Positions 1 to 6,601 of a DNA stretch of 10,346 bases are shown piece after piece. Where the stretch lies: the NCBI GenBank assembly GCA_964624465.1, contig CAZUZD010000224.1, forward strand, positions 1 to 10,346, in the 5' to 3' direction. A program made the position numbers and the translations under genes. The DNA comes from CAZUZD01 sp964624465 (lineage in GTDB: Bacteria; Planctomycetota; Planctomycetia; Isosphaerales; Isosphaeraceae). The notes beneath the pieces were generated by a model that saw only the letters and a program-made list of their open reading frames with translations, made no database searches and had not been told where the DNA came from. Numbering within the stretch: position 1 is the first letter of the stretch; each line of letters starts with the position of its first letter.

Positions 1-1
1 C

Positions 2-1261
2 CTGCCCGACCTGGCCTGGGCGGCCGCCGACGCCGACGGCGACGGCCAGCCCGACGGCCGCCAGCAGCCCGGCGCCATCGGCCTGACCGCCAGCGGCGGC
101 TACGTGCGGGACGCCCGCCGGCTGGAGCTGGAGGACCTGACGCTGACGAGCCCGTACGGCCAGGCCACCGCCGCCGGCACGATCGGCGACCCGCTGGGCG
201 CGCGGATGGCCGACCTGCGGGGGACCCTGGCCCCCGACTACGCCATGCTGAACCAGCTGCTGGTCGAGCGGGTCGAGCCGAAGGCCCGGATCGCCGGCCA
301 GGCGCGGCCCTTCACCGTGCGCGGGGCCCTGGGCGTCGACGACCCGATCCGCACCCTGGAGGCCGAGGTCGGCCTCGACCTGCTGGGCGTCGACATCCTC
401 GGCATGCGGCTGGGCGCCACCCCGCTGGTCGCCCGCGTCAGCGCCGGCGCCATCACCATCGACCCGATCCGCACCTCGCTGAACAACGGGGTCATCGCCC
501 TGGTGCCCGAGCTGCGGCGGGCCGAGAGTGGGGGCTGGGTGCTGGCGCTGGGGGCCGGCTCGGGGATCCAGGATGCCGAGATCAACGACGAGGTCTCCGA
601 CCGGGTCCTGAGCTACGCCGCGCCGGTGATGGACCGCGCCACCAAGGTCAACGGCCGGATCTCGGCCCAGCTCGACCGCGCCGAGTTCCCGCTCGAGGCC
701 GGCCGGCGTCACGAGGCGGTCGTCGAGGGCCGGGTCCTGTTCCAGGACGTCGAATTTTCCCCCGGGCCGCTGGCGCGGACGCTGACCAGCCTGACGGGCC
801 GGCCGCCGGCGCGGATCCGGCTGACCGACCCGATCCGGCTCTGGATCGGCGACGGCGTGATCCACGAGGAGGGGCTGGTGATCCCGGTCGGGAACCTGAC
901 GCGGATCGCCATCAACGGGGACATCGGCTTCAACCAGCAGCTGGCGCTGGTGGCCAGCGTGCCGCTGCTGCCGACGATGCTCCAGGGCCGTCCGATCCTG
1001 GAGGGGTTCCTGGGCGGCCAGCAGATCGACGTGCCGATCGGCGGCACCGTGAAGGACCCGCAGGTGGACCAGGAGGTCTTCCAGGCCGGGCTCGACCAGC
1101 TCGGCGAGAACCTGCTCCTGAAGAGCGCCACCACCGGCGCCGCCAGCATCCTGGAGAAGCTCGCCCAGCCCCGCGACCCCCTGATCCCCCGCATGACCCC
1201 CCAGGAGCGTCGGACCCAGCGCCAGCAGCGCCGGCTCGACCGCCGCCTGGGCGGGCCCTGA
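2..1261 (+). CDS. AsmA-like envelope protein, C-terminal part (5' end cut by window)
   Basis: The frame is open from base 2, giving 419 residues with no convincing start, so the gene begins upstream; the GTG at 104 is internal. The visible part alternates short beta-prone stretches with glycine turns. Recurrent phrases such as GTIGDPLGARMADLRGTL, INGDIGFNQQLAL and IDVPIGGTVKDPQVD resemble the repeating C-terminal region of AsmA/TamB/YdbH-type proteins, which form elongated beta structures bridging the envelope and are linked to lipid transport or outer-membrane biogenesis. The last 25 residues are basic and Gln/Arg-rich (QRRTQRQQRRLDRRL-like). The N-terminal anchor expected for the family lies outside the window. 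The family call rests on pattern only and the precise subfamily is unknown. The next gene follows after 97 bp on the same strand. Confidence 0.55.
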   Translation: MPDLAWAAADADGDGQPDGRQQPGAIGLTASGGYVRDARRLELEDLTLTSPYGQATAAGTIGDPLGARMADLRGTLAPDYAMLNQLLVERVEPKARIAGQARPFTVRGALGVDDPIRTLEAEVGLDLLGVDILGMRLGATPLVARVSAGAITIDPIRTSLNNGVIALVPELRRAESGGWVLALGAGSGIQDAEINDEVSDRVLSYAAPVMDRATKVNGRISAQLDRAEFPLEAGRRHEAVVEGRVLFQDVEFSPGPLARTLTSLTGRPPARIRLTDPIRLWIGDGVIHEEGLVIPVGNLTRIAINGDIGFNQQLALVASVPLLPTMLQGRPILEGFLGGQQIDVPIGGTVKDPQVDQEVFQAGLDQLGENLLLKSATTGAASILEKLAQPRDPLIPRMTPQERRTQRQQRRLDRRLGGP

Positions 1262-1358
1262 CGCCGACCTCGGAGCCCAGCCCATCCGGCCGGTCGGCCC
1301 GACGGCCGATCGCGGTTCGCCGCTCACGGATCGATCCCCGCCGGATCGTGTCCCCCTC

Positions 1359-2663
1359 GTGGAGCCCCTTCCCGTGCCCGACACCGACGCCGCCGCGGTC
1401 CCTGAGTTCGATCCCGATTCCACCAGCCCGCCGCGGGTGCAGGAGATCATCCGACTGGCGCTGGCCAGCGACGACCTCAAGACCGCGCGGGCCCAGCTCA
1501 AGCGGTTGCAGGCCCTGGCCCCGGACGACCTGCGCACGATCGAGCTGGAGGGGGATGTGGCGCTGATCGCCGACAACCCCGAGCGGGCCCGCGCCGCCTA
1601 CGACCGGCTGCTCGCCAGGACCGACAGCCCCGAGGCCCAGGGCCTGGGCGCCTACAGCCTGGGGCTGATGGCGATGGCCGAGGGGGATCACCCGCTCGCC
1701 TGCGAGCGGTTCCGCGACGCGATCGCCCACTACGAGCGGGCCGACCTCCCGTTCCGGCTCAAGGCCGTGCTGGGCGCCTACGGGCAGGCGACCAGCGAGC
1801 TGGGCGAGTTCCCGGCCGCCGTCGCCGCGTTCCAGCGCGCCCTGGCGATGGGCCCGCACCCCGACCCGAACGACTCCGACGGCGCCTGGGCCGACGCCGA
1901 CTCCGACGCCGAGAGCTGCCGGCTGCTGGCCGACACCTATCGCCAGATGGGCCAGCTCGCCGAGGCCGAGGCCACCTTCCGCGACGCCATCGCCCGCCAC
2001 GAGGCCCTCGACGACCTGCCCGGCAAGGCGCACTGCCTGGACGGCCTGGGCGTCGTGATGCAGATCGCCGGCCGCTACGAGGACGCCGAGGCGTTGCACC
2101 GGGAGTCGCTCGCCATCTGCGAGGTGCTCGACGACCTGGAAGGGTTGAGCGCCGCCTACGGCAACCTGACCCTGCTCGGCATCCACCGCAAGGACTGGGA
2201 CGGCGCCGAGGCCTGGGCCCGTGAGGCGATGCGCGTCGACCAGGAGCTGGCCAACGACGACGGCCTGGCGACCGGCCAGTTGCACCTCGCGATGATCGAG
2301 ATCGAACGCGGGAATCTGGTGGCGGCCGAGTCGCTCCTCGACCAGGCCCGGGCCCACTACGAGGCGCACGGCACGCCGCTCGACCACCTGTTCGTGATCA
2401 GCAACTCCGGCGAGCTGCACCGCCGCCAGGGCCAGCTCGACCTCGCCGACCGCGAGCTGACCGAGGCGCTCCGGCTCGCCGAGGAGACCGGGTACGCCGC
2501 CGGCGTGGCCAAGGTGAACGATCAGCTCGCCCTGCTCCGCAAGGACCAGGGCCGACTCGACGACGCCCGCGCCCTCTGGACCCTCGCCCTGTCCCAGTAC
2601 CGCGCCCTGGGCTCCCCCGGCATCATCCAGGAGATCGAGGCCCACCTGGCCGACCTCGGCTGA
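1359..2663 (+). CDS. Tetratricopeptide repeat (TPR) protein, about nine repeats
   Basis: This 434-residue protein is almost entirely TPR. Helix pairs of about 34-40 residues recur near residues 65-85, 100-125, 140-165, 189-219, 228-259, 268-300, 308-338, 348-378 and 388-418. They carry the usual G/A spacing, for example MGQLAEAEATFRDAI, AGRYEDAEALHRESL and QGQLDLADRELTEAL. The spacing in the second half matches the longer TPR_12-type units found in scaffold and signalling proteins. There is no signal peptide, transmembrane segment or catalytic domain, so it is probably a cytoplasmic protein-protein interaction scaffold with unknown partner. The start is uncertain: GTG at 1359 gives the full frame and a second GTG at 1374 is also possible. 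Neither has a clear Shine-Dalgarno sequence. An acidic insert (DPNDSDGAWADADSDAES, residues 169-186) separates the third and fourth repeats. Confidence 0.85.
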   Translation: MEPLPVPDTDAAAVPEFDPDSTSPPRVQEIIRLALASDDLKTARAQLKRLQALAPDDLRTIELEGDVALIADNPERARAAYDRLLARTDSPEAQGLGAYSLGLMAMAEGDHPLACERFRDAIAHYERADLPFRLKAVLGAYGQATSELGEFPAAVAAFQRALAMGPHPDPNDSDGAWADADSDAESCRLLADTYRQMGQLAEAEATFRDAIARHEALDDLPGKAHCLDGLGVVMQIAGRYEDAEALHRESLAICEVLDDLEGLSAAYGNLTLLGIHRKDWDGAEAWAREAMRVDQELANDDGLATGQLHLAMIEIERGNLVAAESLLDQARAHYEAHGTPLDHLFVISNSGELHRRQGQLDLADRELTEALRLAEETGYAAGVAKVNDQLALLRKDQGRLDDARALWTLALSQYRALGSPGIIQEIEAHLADLG

Positions 2664-2928
2664 CCCCGGGCCTCCGCTCCGAACCGGATCGGATCGGTCC
2701 GCGAGCCGCGCTCTGCGCCCGTTCCGGTTCGGACCCGGAACTGGCGCGATGCGAACCTGCGCCGCGGGCGCCCGCGCTACCCGGGCGGGGGCCGATCGCC
2801 TACGATGGGTCGTCCCTGCGGCCGGGGAGCCCGACGGCCGACCGGCGTGGGCAGCCGCGACGGCCGGGTGCCGTCGCCCCCGCGGATCGACCCGTCCTGA
2901 CCCGAGCCCGAGGGGAACCGTCGCTGCC

Positions 2929-3750
2929 ATGCCTCACGTCGATGTCGACGGCCTGCGCCTGCACTACGAGGAGTCGGGCCACGGCGATCCGCTGCTGTTC
3001 CTGAGCGGCCTGGGGGGCGACCATCGCGCGTTCGCCACCAGCATGCGGCACTTCGGGCCGCACTACCGCACGGTGGCGCTCGACAACCGCGACAGCGGCC
3101 GCAGCGGCCGGGTCGAGGCGCCGTACTCCACGGCCGAGATGGCCGACGACGCCGCCGCGCTCATCGGCACGCTCGGGCTGCCGCCGGTGCACGTGGTGGG
3201 TCAGTCGCTGGGCGGCCTGATCGCCCAGGAGCTGGCGCTGCGGCATCCGGACCGGGTGCGGTCGCTGGTGCTGGCCTCGACGCACGCCGGCGCCCACGAC
3301 TGGCGCCGCGGGGTGCTGGAGTCGTGGACCATCCTCCGCCGCCAGCTCGACGCCGGCGACTTCGCCCGCGCCACGGTCCCCTGGCTGATCGCCCCGCGGT
3401 TCCACCGCCAGGTGGCGCAGGTGCAGGGCCTGGTCCGGTTCGCCGAGACGAATCCGTACCCGCAGGAGCCCGAGGCGTTCGCCCGCCAGGCCCACGCGGC
3501 GATGTCGCACGACACGCGCAGCCGGCTGACGCACATCCACGTCCCCTGCCTGGTGCTGGTCGGCGAGCACGACATCGTCAACGCCCCCCGCGTCGCCCGC
3601 GAGCTGGCCGAGGGCCTGCCCGACGCCCGGCTGGTCATCCTGCCCGAGGTCGGCCACCTGCCGCACATCGAGGACAAGCCCGCCTTCTGCGCCGTCATCG
3701 AGCAGTTCCTGCTCGCCCAGGGCCGTACCGCCCGCGACTTCGGCGACTGA
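2929..3750 (+). CDS. Alpha/beta hydrolase
   Basis: This is a 273-residue alpha/beta-hydrolase-fold enzyme of normal family length. The oxyanion-hole region is FLSGLGGDHRAF (residues 24-35). LDNRDSGRSG (51-60) matches the DNRG.G.S motif common in this superfamily. The nucleophile elbow is GQSLGG with Ser93, the acid is probably Asp215 in VGEHD, and the base is His243 in VGHLPHIE, so the catalytic triad is complete. It resembles the 3-oxoadipate enol-lactonase/esterase branch, but the cap region (about 120-195) does not settle a substrate. ATG at 2929 is preferred over starts further upstream (frame open from 2749) because the hydrolase fold begins directly after it (HVDVDGLRLHYEESG), while the upstream residues are Arg/Ala/Pro-rich noise. 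A GAGGGG sits about 13 bases before it, rather far for a ribosome binding site. No signal peptide is seen, so it is likely cytoplasmic. Confidence 0.9.
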   Translation: MPHVDVDGLRLHYEESGHGDPLLFLSGLGGDHRAFATSMRHFGPHYRTVALDNRDSGRSGRVEAPYSTAEMADDAAALIGTLGLPPVHVVGQSLGGLIAQELALRHPDRVRSLVLASTHAGAHDWRRGVLESWTILRRQLDAGDFARATVPWLIAPRFHRQVAQVQGLVRFAETNPYPQEPEAFARQAHAAMSHDTRSRLTHIHVPCLVLVGEHDIVNAPRVARELAEGLPDARLVILPEVGHLPHIEDKPAFCAVIEQFLLAQGRTARDFGD

Positions 3751-3779
3751 GCCGGCGCGGGCGCGGATGCTTGTGGCCC

Positions 3780-3809
3780 GTAGGGCGGATCAGCGGAGCG
3801 TCATCCGCC
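3780..3809 (+). repeat. REP-like palindromic element, GTAG type
   Basis: This 30-bp element begins with GTAG and is followed by an imperfect palindrome with outer arms GGCGGAT and ATCCGCC. It lies 30 bp after the hydrolase stop and faces an inverted copy at 3877-3906. A 5' GTAG next to a short hairpin is the recognised layout of bacterial REP elements; assignment to that class here is inference. Confidence 0.6.
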
Positions 3810-3876
3810 GCGATGGGTCGGAGACCGCGCTCCGGACCGGCGGCAAGGGTCAATCGCCAGGTCACCCTCCGGGCGT

Positions 3877-3906
3877 GGCGGATGACGCTGCGCTGATCCG
3901 CCCTCC
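3877..3906 (-). repeat. REP-like palindromic element, GGAG type, inverted partner
   Basis: Read on the - strand, this copy begins GGAG and then matches the 3783-3809 element in 26 of 27 positions, including the GGCGGAT/ATCCGCC arms. GGAG is the known alternative tetranucleotide of REP elements. With the copy at 3780 it forms a long inverted pair (about 67 bp between arms) that could fold into a cruciform or a long RNA hairpin between two convergent genes. It may serve as a bidirectional terminator. Confidence 0.6.
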
Positions 3907-3933
3907 GAAACGCCCGGTTTCCCGGCCTGGCCT

Positions 3934-3990
3934 GGCGGATCCACGGGGCGACCTCCGCCGCGATGGGGTGGAGGACGCTCCGTGGATCGG
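3934..3990. repeat. Diverged relative of the REP-like unit with internal inverted repeat
   Basis: GGCGGAT at 3934 followed by CTCCGCCGCGATGGGG aligns with the unit at 3784 onward, and the likeness continues past the palindrome for about 75 bp (3784-3860 against 3934-4010). It also carries its own inverted arms: GATCCACGG near 3938 against CCGTGGATC near 3980. The 5' tetranucleotide is lost, so it looks like a decayed or recombined copy. The rest of the gap from 3751 to 4060 contains no gene I can support. Confidence 0.4.
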
Positions 3991-4060
3991 TGGCAGGGGG
4001 TGGGCGAATGGCCCCGTCCGGATCCGGCGGCTGCCGCGCCGCGGGGCCGCCCGACCGGTC

Positions 4061-5983
4061 TCACCGGAAGCCGCCACCACCACCACCACCGAAACCGCCA
4101 CCGCCGCCCTCGAAGCCGCCAGCCTTCGGGGCTGCGCCGGGCTGGAGCTGGTCGAGCTTGCGGAGCACCTCGTCGAGGCGCCGCTCCAGGGCGTCGATGC
4201 GGTCGCCCTTGACGGGCGGGGTCTTCGGTTCCACCGGGATGTCGCTGGCCTCGCGGATGTACAGGACCGCGGACCGGACCGGGTCGACGGCGATGGTGTC
4301 GCCCTGGTCATCCTGCCGCACCAGGCCCAGGTCGCTTTCGGAGAGGTAGTCCTGAAGGTGCCGGATCACGGCCACCTTGGCCGACTGGCGGTCGAGGCCG
4401 GCGATCTGGACGTCGCCGTAGAAGTCGAGCGAGATCGTGCCGTCGGGCCGGACCCGTCGGATTCCCGGGGACATGCGGGCGGCCAGGTTCCCCTGCATCT
4501 CCACCACGACCGCGTCGCCCGGCTTGAACCGCACCGGCAGGTCGCTGGGGGCCTCCAGGCTCCGCCGGGCCGTGGCCTGCCGGGTCCGCAGCTGCCGGCG
4601 CTCCCCCAGCCCCTTGCGAAGGGCCGACCGGGCCTCCTGGAGCTCCGCGTCGAGCCGCTCGGTGGTGGCCTTGAGCGCCCGCTGGGAATCGCCCTCCTCC
4701 ATCGCGGCCTGCTGGATCAACGTGAGCCGGTTCTCGCCGATGGCCTCCAGGAGGCTGGCGATCTGGTTGCGGGTCTGATTCAGGTCCTCCTCCAGCAGCT
4801 CCTCGTCGATCTCGGCCAGCTCGAGCTCCCGCTCCAGCAGGTCCCGCTCCTCGTCGGAAATCGGCCGGGCGGTATCGGGCCCGGGCCCGCCTCGTCCCGG
4901 GCCGCGTGGCGAAGTGGCCACCCTCGGTCCGGGCTCCTTCATCCCCCCTTGACCGGCGGCGGGATCCGGGGCGGGCTCGCCCGGGGCACGCCGCTTCGAT
5001 CGCTCCCCGGCCGGTTCGCCGGCGAACGGGTCGGATTCCAGCCGGGGCGCGGGATCGCCACCCGCCGGCGTGGGAGCGGCGGCCGGGGCCGAGCCCGGGG
5101 GCCGGGCGGGGTCCTGCGCCGGCGGTCGCGAGCCGGTCTGGGTGACAATCAGGCCGCCGCCGAGCAGGGCGGCCACGGCGGTGAGCTTCAGCGGGCTGAA
5201 CCACATGGGAATCTGGACTCCCTGGGAAAGGGTGAGCGCGGCGGCCGTCGCGGTGACGGTGGCCGAGGCGCCGGTCAGAGCGTTCAAGGCCACGGTGGCG
5301 GTCCGGGCGGCGAGCGCGGCGGGCAGCACGGCCTTCGCGTCGGTGGCGAGGGTGGCTGTGACGAGGGCCAGCGGGGCGGCCAGGCCGCGGCGGGTCAGGC
5401 GGTCGCGGAGGCGGTCGCGGGCGCGGGCCTGGCGGCCCTTGACGGTGCCGACGGGCCAGCCGAGGCGGGCGGCGGCCTCCTCGTGGGTGAGGCGCTGGAG
5501 GTCGCAGAGGAGCACGGGCAGGCGGTAGCGGTCGGGGAGCCGGTCGAGCTCCTCGTGCAGCAGCCGGGAGCGGTCGGGATCGGGGCCGACCGGGGCCGGG
5601 GCGTTGGCCACCCGGGCGGAATCGGCCACCTCGCGGCGCTGGCGGCGGCGGTCGTCCTGAGCCGCGCGGGTGGCGACGCGGACGGCGACGCGGTGGAGCC
5701 AGGGCCCGAGGCGGTCGGCATCCCGGACCGATCCCGCCCGGCGGGCCAGGACGAGGAACGTCGCCTGGAAGGCGTCGTCGGCGGTGTGGGGATCGGCGAC
5801 GATCCGTCGGCAGACGGCGCGGACCATGGGCCCGTGGCCCTGGACCAGGGCGCCGAAGGCGGCCTCGTCGCGGTGGCGGCGGAAGCGGTCGAGCAGTTGG
5901 GCGTCGGAGCAGGCCGCCAGGGTGCCGGTGTGCGCGACCGCTTCGAGGTGACGGGCGACCACGGCCCAGGCGCTGCGCGACAT
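4061..5983 (-). CDS. ECF sigma factor fused to membrane segment, coiled coil and Poly_export-like domain (copy A)
   Basis: This 640-residue protein has four parts. Residues about 27-107 are sigma-70 region 2 (DAQLLDRF, ADDAFQATFLVLARR, DRLGPWLHRVAVRVATR). Residues about 140-197 are region 4 with its helix-turn-helix (LTHEEAAARLGWPVGTVKGR). Residues 200-282 are Ala-rich and hydrophobic, ending in a short likely membrane helix (LKLTAVAALLGGGLIVTQ). Then come a Pro/Gly-rich linker (285-375), a charged coiled coil (376-475), a Poly_export-like region (about 486-548: RFKPGDAVVVE, VRPDGTISLDFYGDVQIAGL), a second short coiled coil (595-613) and a tail of glycines ending GGGGGGGFR. The layout matches planctomycete ECF sigma factors with C-terminal extensions, such as the ECF01-Gob group. 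The likely topology is sigma in the cytoplasm and C-terminus outside. ATG 5983 has AGGGGAG 7 bases upstream; an 18-residue upstream extension is rejected. Fusing promoter recognition to an export-protein domain is unusual; signal and targets are unknown. Confidence 0.87.
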   Translation of the reverse strand: MSRSAWAVVARHLEAVAHTGTLAACSDAQLLDRFRRHRDEAAFGALVQGHGPMVRAVCRRIVADPHTADDAFQATFLVLARRAGSVRDADRLGPWLHRVAVRVATRAAQDDRRRQRREVADSARVANAPAPVGPDPDRSRLLHEELDRLPDRYRLPVLLCDLQRLTHEEAAARLGWPVGTVKGRQARARDRLRDRLTRRGLAAPLALVTATLATDAKAVLPAALAARTATVALNALTGASATVTATAAALTLSQGVQIPMWFSPLKLTAVAALLGGGLIVTQTGSRPPAQDPARPPGSAPAAAPTPAGGDPAPRLESDPFAGEPAGERSKRRAPGEPAPDPAAGQGGMKEPGPRVATSPRGPGRGGPGPDTARPISDEERDLLERELELAEIDEELLEEDLNQTRNQIASLLEAIGENRLTLIQQAAMEEGDSQRALKATTERLDAELQEARSALRKGLGERRQLRTRQATARRSLEAPSDLPVRFKPGDAVVVEMQGNLAARMSPGIRRVRPDGTISLDFYGDVQIAGLDRQSAKVAVIRHLQDYLSESDLGLVRQDDQGDTIAVDPVRSAVLYIREASDIPVEPKTPPVKGDRIDALERRLDEVLRKLDQLQPGAAPKAGGFEGGGGGFGGGGGGGFR

Positions 5984-6040
5984 GCCGATGCTCCCCTGCG
6001 GCGTCGGGCCCTCCGGCGTCCTCCGGTCCGGGCCCACCCC

Positions 6041-6082
6041 ATGAGAGCCTCGGGCGGCCCCGGCGGTTACAACTTTCCGCCC
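6041..6082 (-). promoter_or_regulatory. Candidate autoregulatory ECF promoter of sigma copy A
   Basis: This 42-bp block matches the block upstream of sigma copy B (8629-8670) in 40 of 42 positions, while the leader between block and start codon shows no resemblance. On the - strand it reads GAAAGTTGTAACC followed by CTCTCAT. Taking TGTAACC (6071-6065) as -35 and CTCTCAT (6047-6041) as -10 gives a 17-bp spacer, a normal ECF geometry with an AAC-containing -35. It lies 57 bp before the start codon of copy A. Promoter function and autoregulation are inferred from conservation and position. Confidence 0.6.
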
Positions 6083-6245
6083 GAGACCGCAGTTTTCTCC
6101 ACCCGGCCCGATCCGGCGGTTGCCCTCGGCCCGGCCACGGTGGCCGTGGCGTTGGCGGTCCGGCCGGTCAACGAGCCCCCGCCCGGGGCTGTCGGATCCG
6201 GGCCCCGATGCCGGAACCCGGGCAGCCCGGTCGCTCCCTGGTCTC
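6083..6245. other. Gene-free stretch between promoter block and repeat cluster
   Basis: No coding frame with family resemblance was found on either strand here. It includes GTTTTC (6092-6097), also present at the same offset in the copy B promoter region, and a 13-base palindrome GGCCACGGTGGCC (6133-6145) of doubtful meaning. Confidence 0.4.
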
Positions 6246-6275
6246 GTAGGTCGGATGAGCGCTGCGAAATCCGAC
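6246..6275 (+). repeat. REP-like palindromic element, copy 1 of 3
   Basis: This 30-bp core begins GTAG and has arms GTCGGAT and ATCCGAC around AGCGCTGCG. It is base-for-base identical to the two inverted copies at 6354-6383 and 6430-6459. With the first of these it forms a head-to-head inverted pair, the layout of a REP doublet (BIME/REPIN). Confidence 0.65.
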
Positions 6276-6353
6276 GGGCTGAGGCGAGCGTCGGCTGGGG
6301 ACCCGCTGCGAGAGCCAGATCGGCTGGTCGACAGGCGAGCGTTTCCGAGGCCC

Positions 6354-6383
6354 GTCGGATTTCGCAGCGCTCATCCGACCTAC
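6354..6383 (-). repeat. REP-like palindromic element, copy 2 of 3
   Basis: Read on the - strand it is identical over 30 bp to copy 1. It sits inside a larger direct repeat: GGTCGACAGGCGAGCG precedes it at 6326-6341 and again precedes copy 3 at 6403-6418, and TACGGGAATT follows both. The larger unit therefore repeats with a period of about 76 bp. Confidence 0.65.
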
Positions 6384-6429
6384 GGGAATTTCGTCCGAGG
6401 CGGGTCGACAGGCGAGCGCATCCGAGACC

Positions 6430-6459
6430 GTCGGATTTCGCAGCGCTCATCCGACCTAC
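6430..6459 (-). repeat. REP-like palindromic element, copy 3 of 3
   Basis: Identical over 30 bp to copies 1 and 2 and in the same orientation as copy 2. The tandem of copies 2 and 3, with shared flanks, suggests local duplication of a larger unit rather than two separate insertions. Confidence 0.65.
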
Positions 6460-6491
6460 GGGAATTCCGGGCTTCCCGGTGGATGGGCGTC

Positions 6492-6528
6492 GTGTCGGGC
6501 GGAAGCCGCGGCGGCGTCCGCCCGACAC
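6492..6528 (-). terminator. Strong GC hairpin downstream of sigma copy B
   Basis: GTGTCGGGCGGA (6492-6503) and TCCGCCCGACAC (6517-6528) form a perfect 12-bp stem around a 13-base GC-rich loop. It lies 74 bp past the stop codon of copy B, in the right place for transcription termination or mRNA 3'-end protection. There is no T-run on either strand, so it is not a classical intrinsic terminator; such terminators are often poorly defined in GC-rich genomes. Confidence 0.35.
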
Positions 6529-6601
6529 CATCGCGGAGGTCTCGTCGCGGGCCCCGGCGGTCGGGTGGGCCGTGGACGGTCGATTGGCCGGGGCGAAGGG
6601 G

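Noticed and set aside
1287..1308. Hairpin (CGGCCGGTCGG / CCGACGGCCG) after the AsmA-like gene as a terminator
   Set aside because: The stem is bulged and short with no T-run, and similar structures occur by chance at this GC content.
2721..2741. Hairpin GTTCCGG / CCGGAAC after the TPR gene as a terminator
   Set aside because: Only 7 bp of stem and no T-run; too weak to claim.
2749..2928. 60-residue N-terminal extension of the alpha/beta hydrolase
   Set aside because: Arg/Ala/Gly-rich with no signal peptide or domain character; the hydrolase fold begins right after ATG 2929.
930..2930. A 666-codon open frame on the - strand opposite the AsmA-like and TPR genes
   Set aside because: It is compositionally biased (runs of VGVGVGPG, QLAVGE) with no recognisable domain, and it overlaps the well-supported TPR gene.
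6246..6459. CRISPR array
   Set aside because: Only three copies, in mixed orientation, with partly repeated rather than unique sequence between them and no cas genes nearby.
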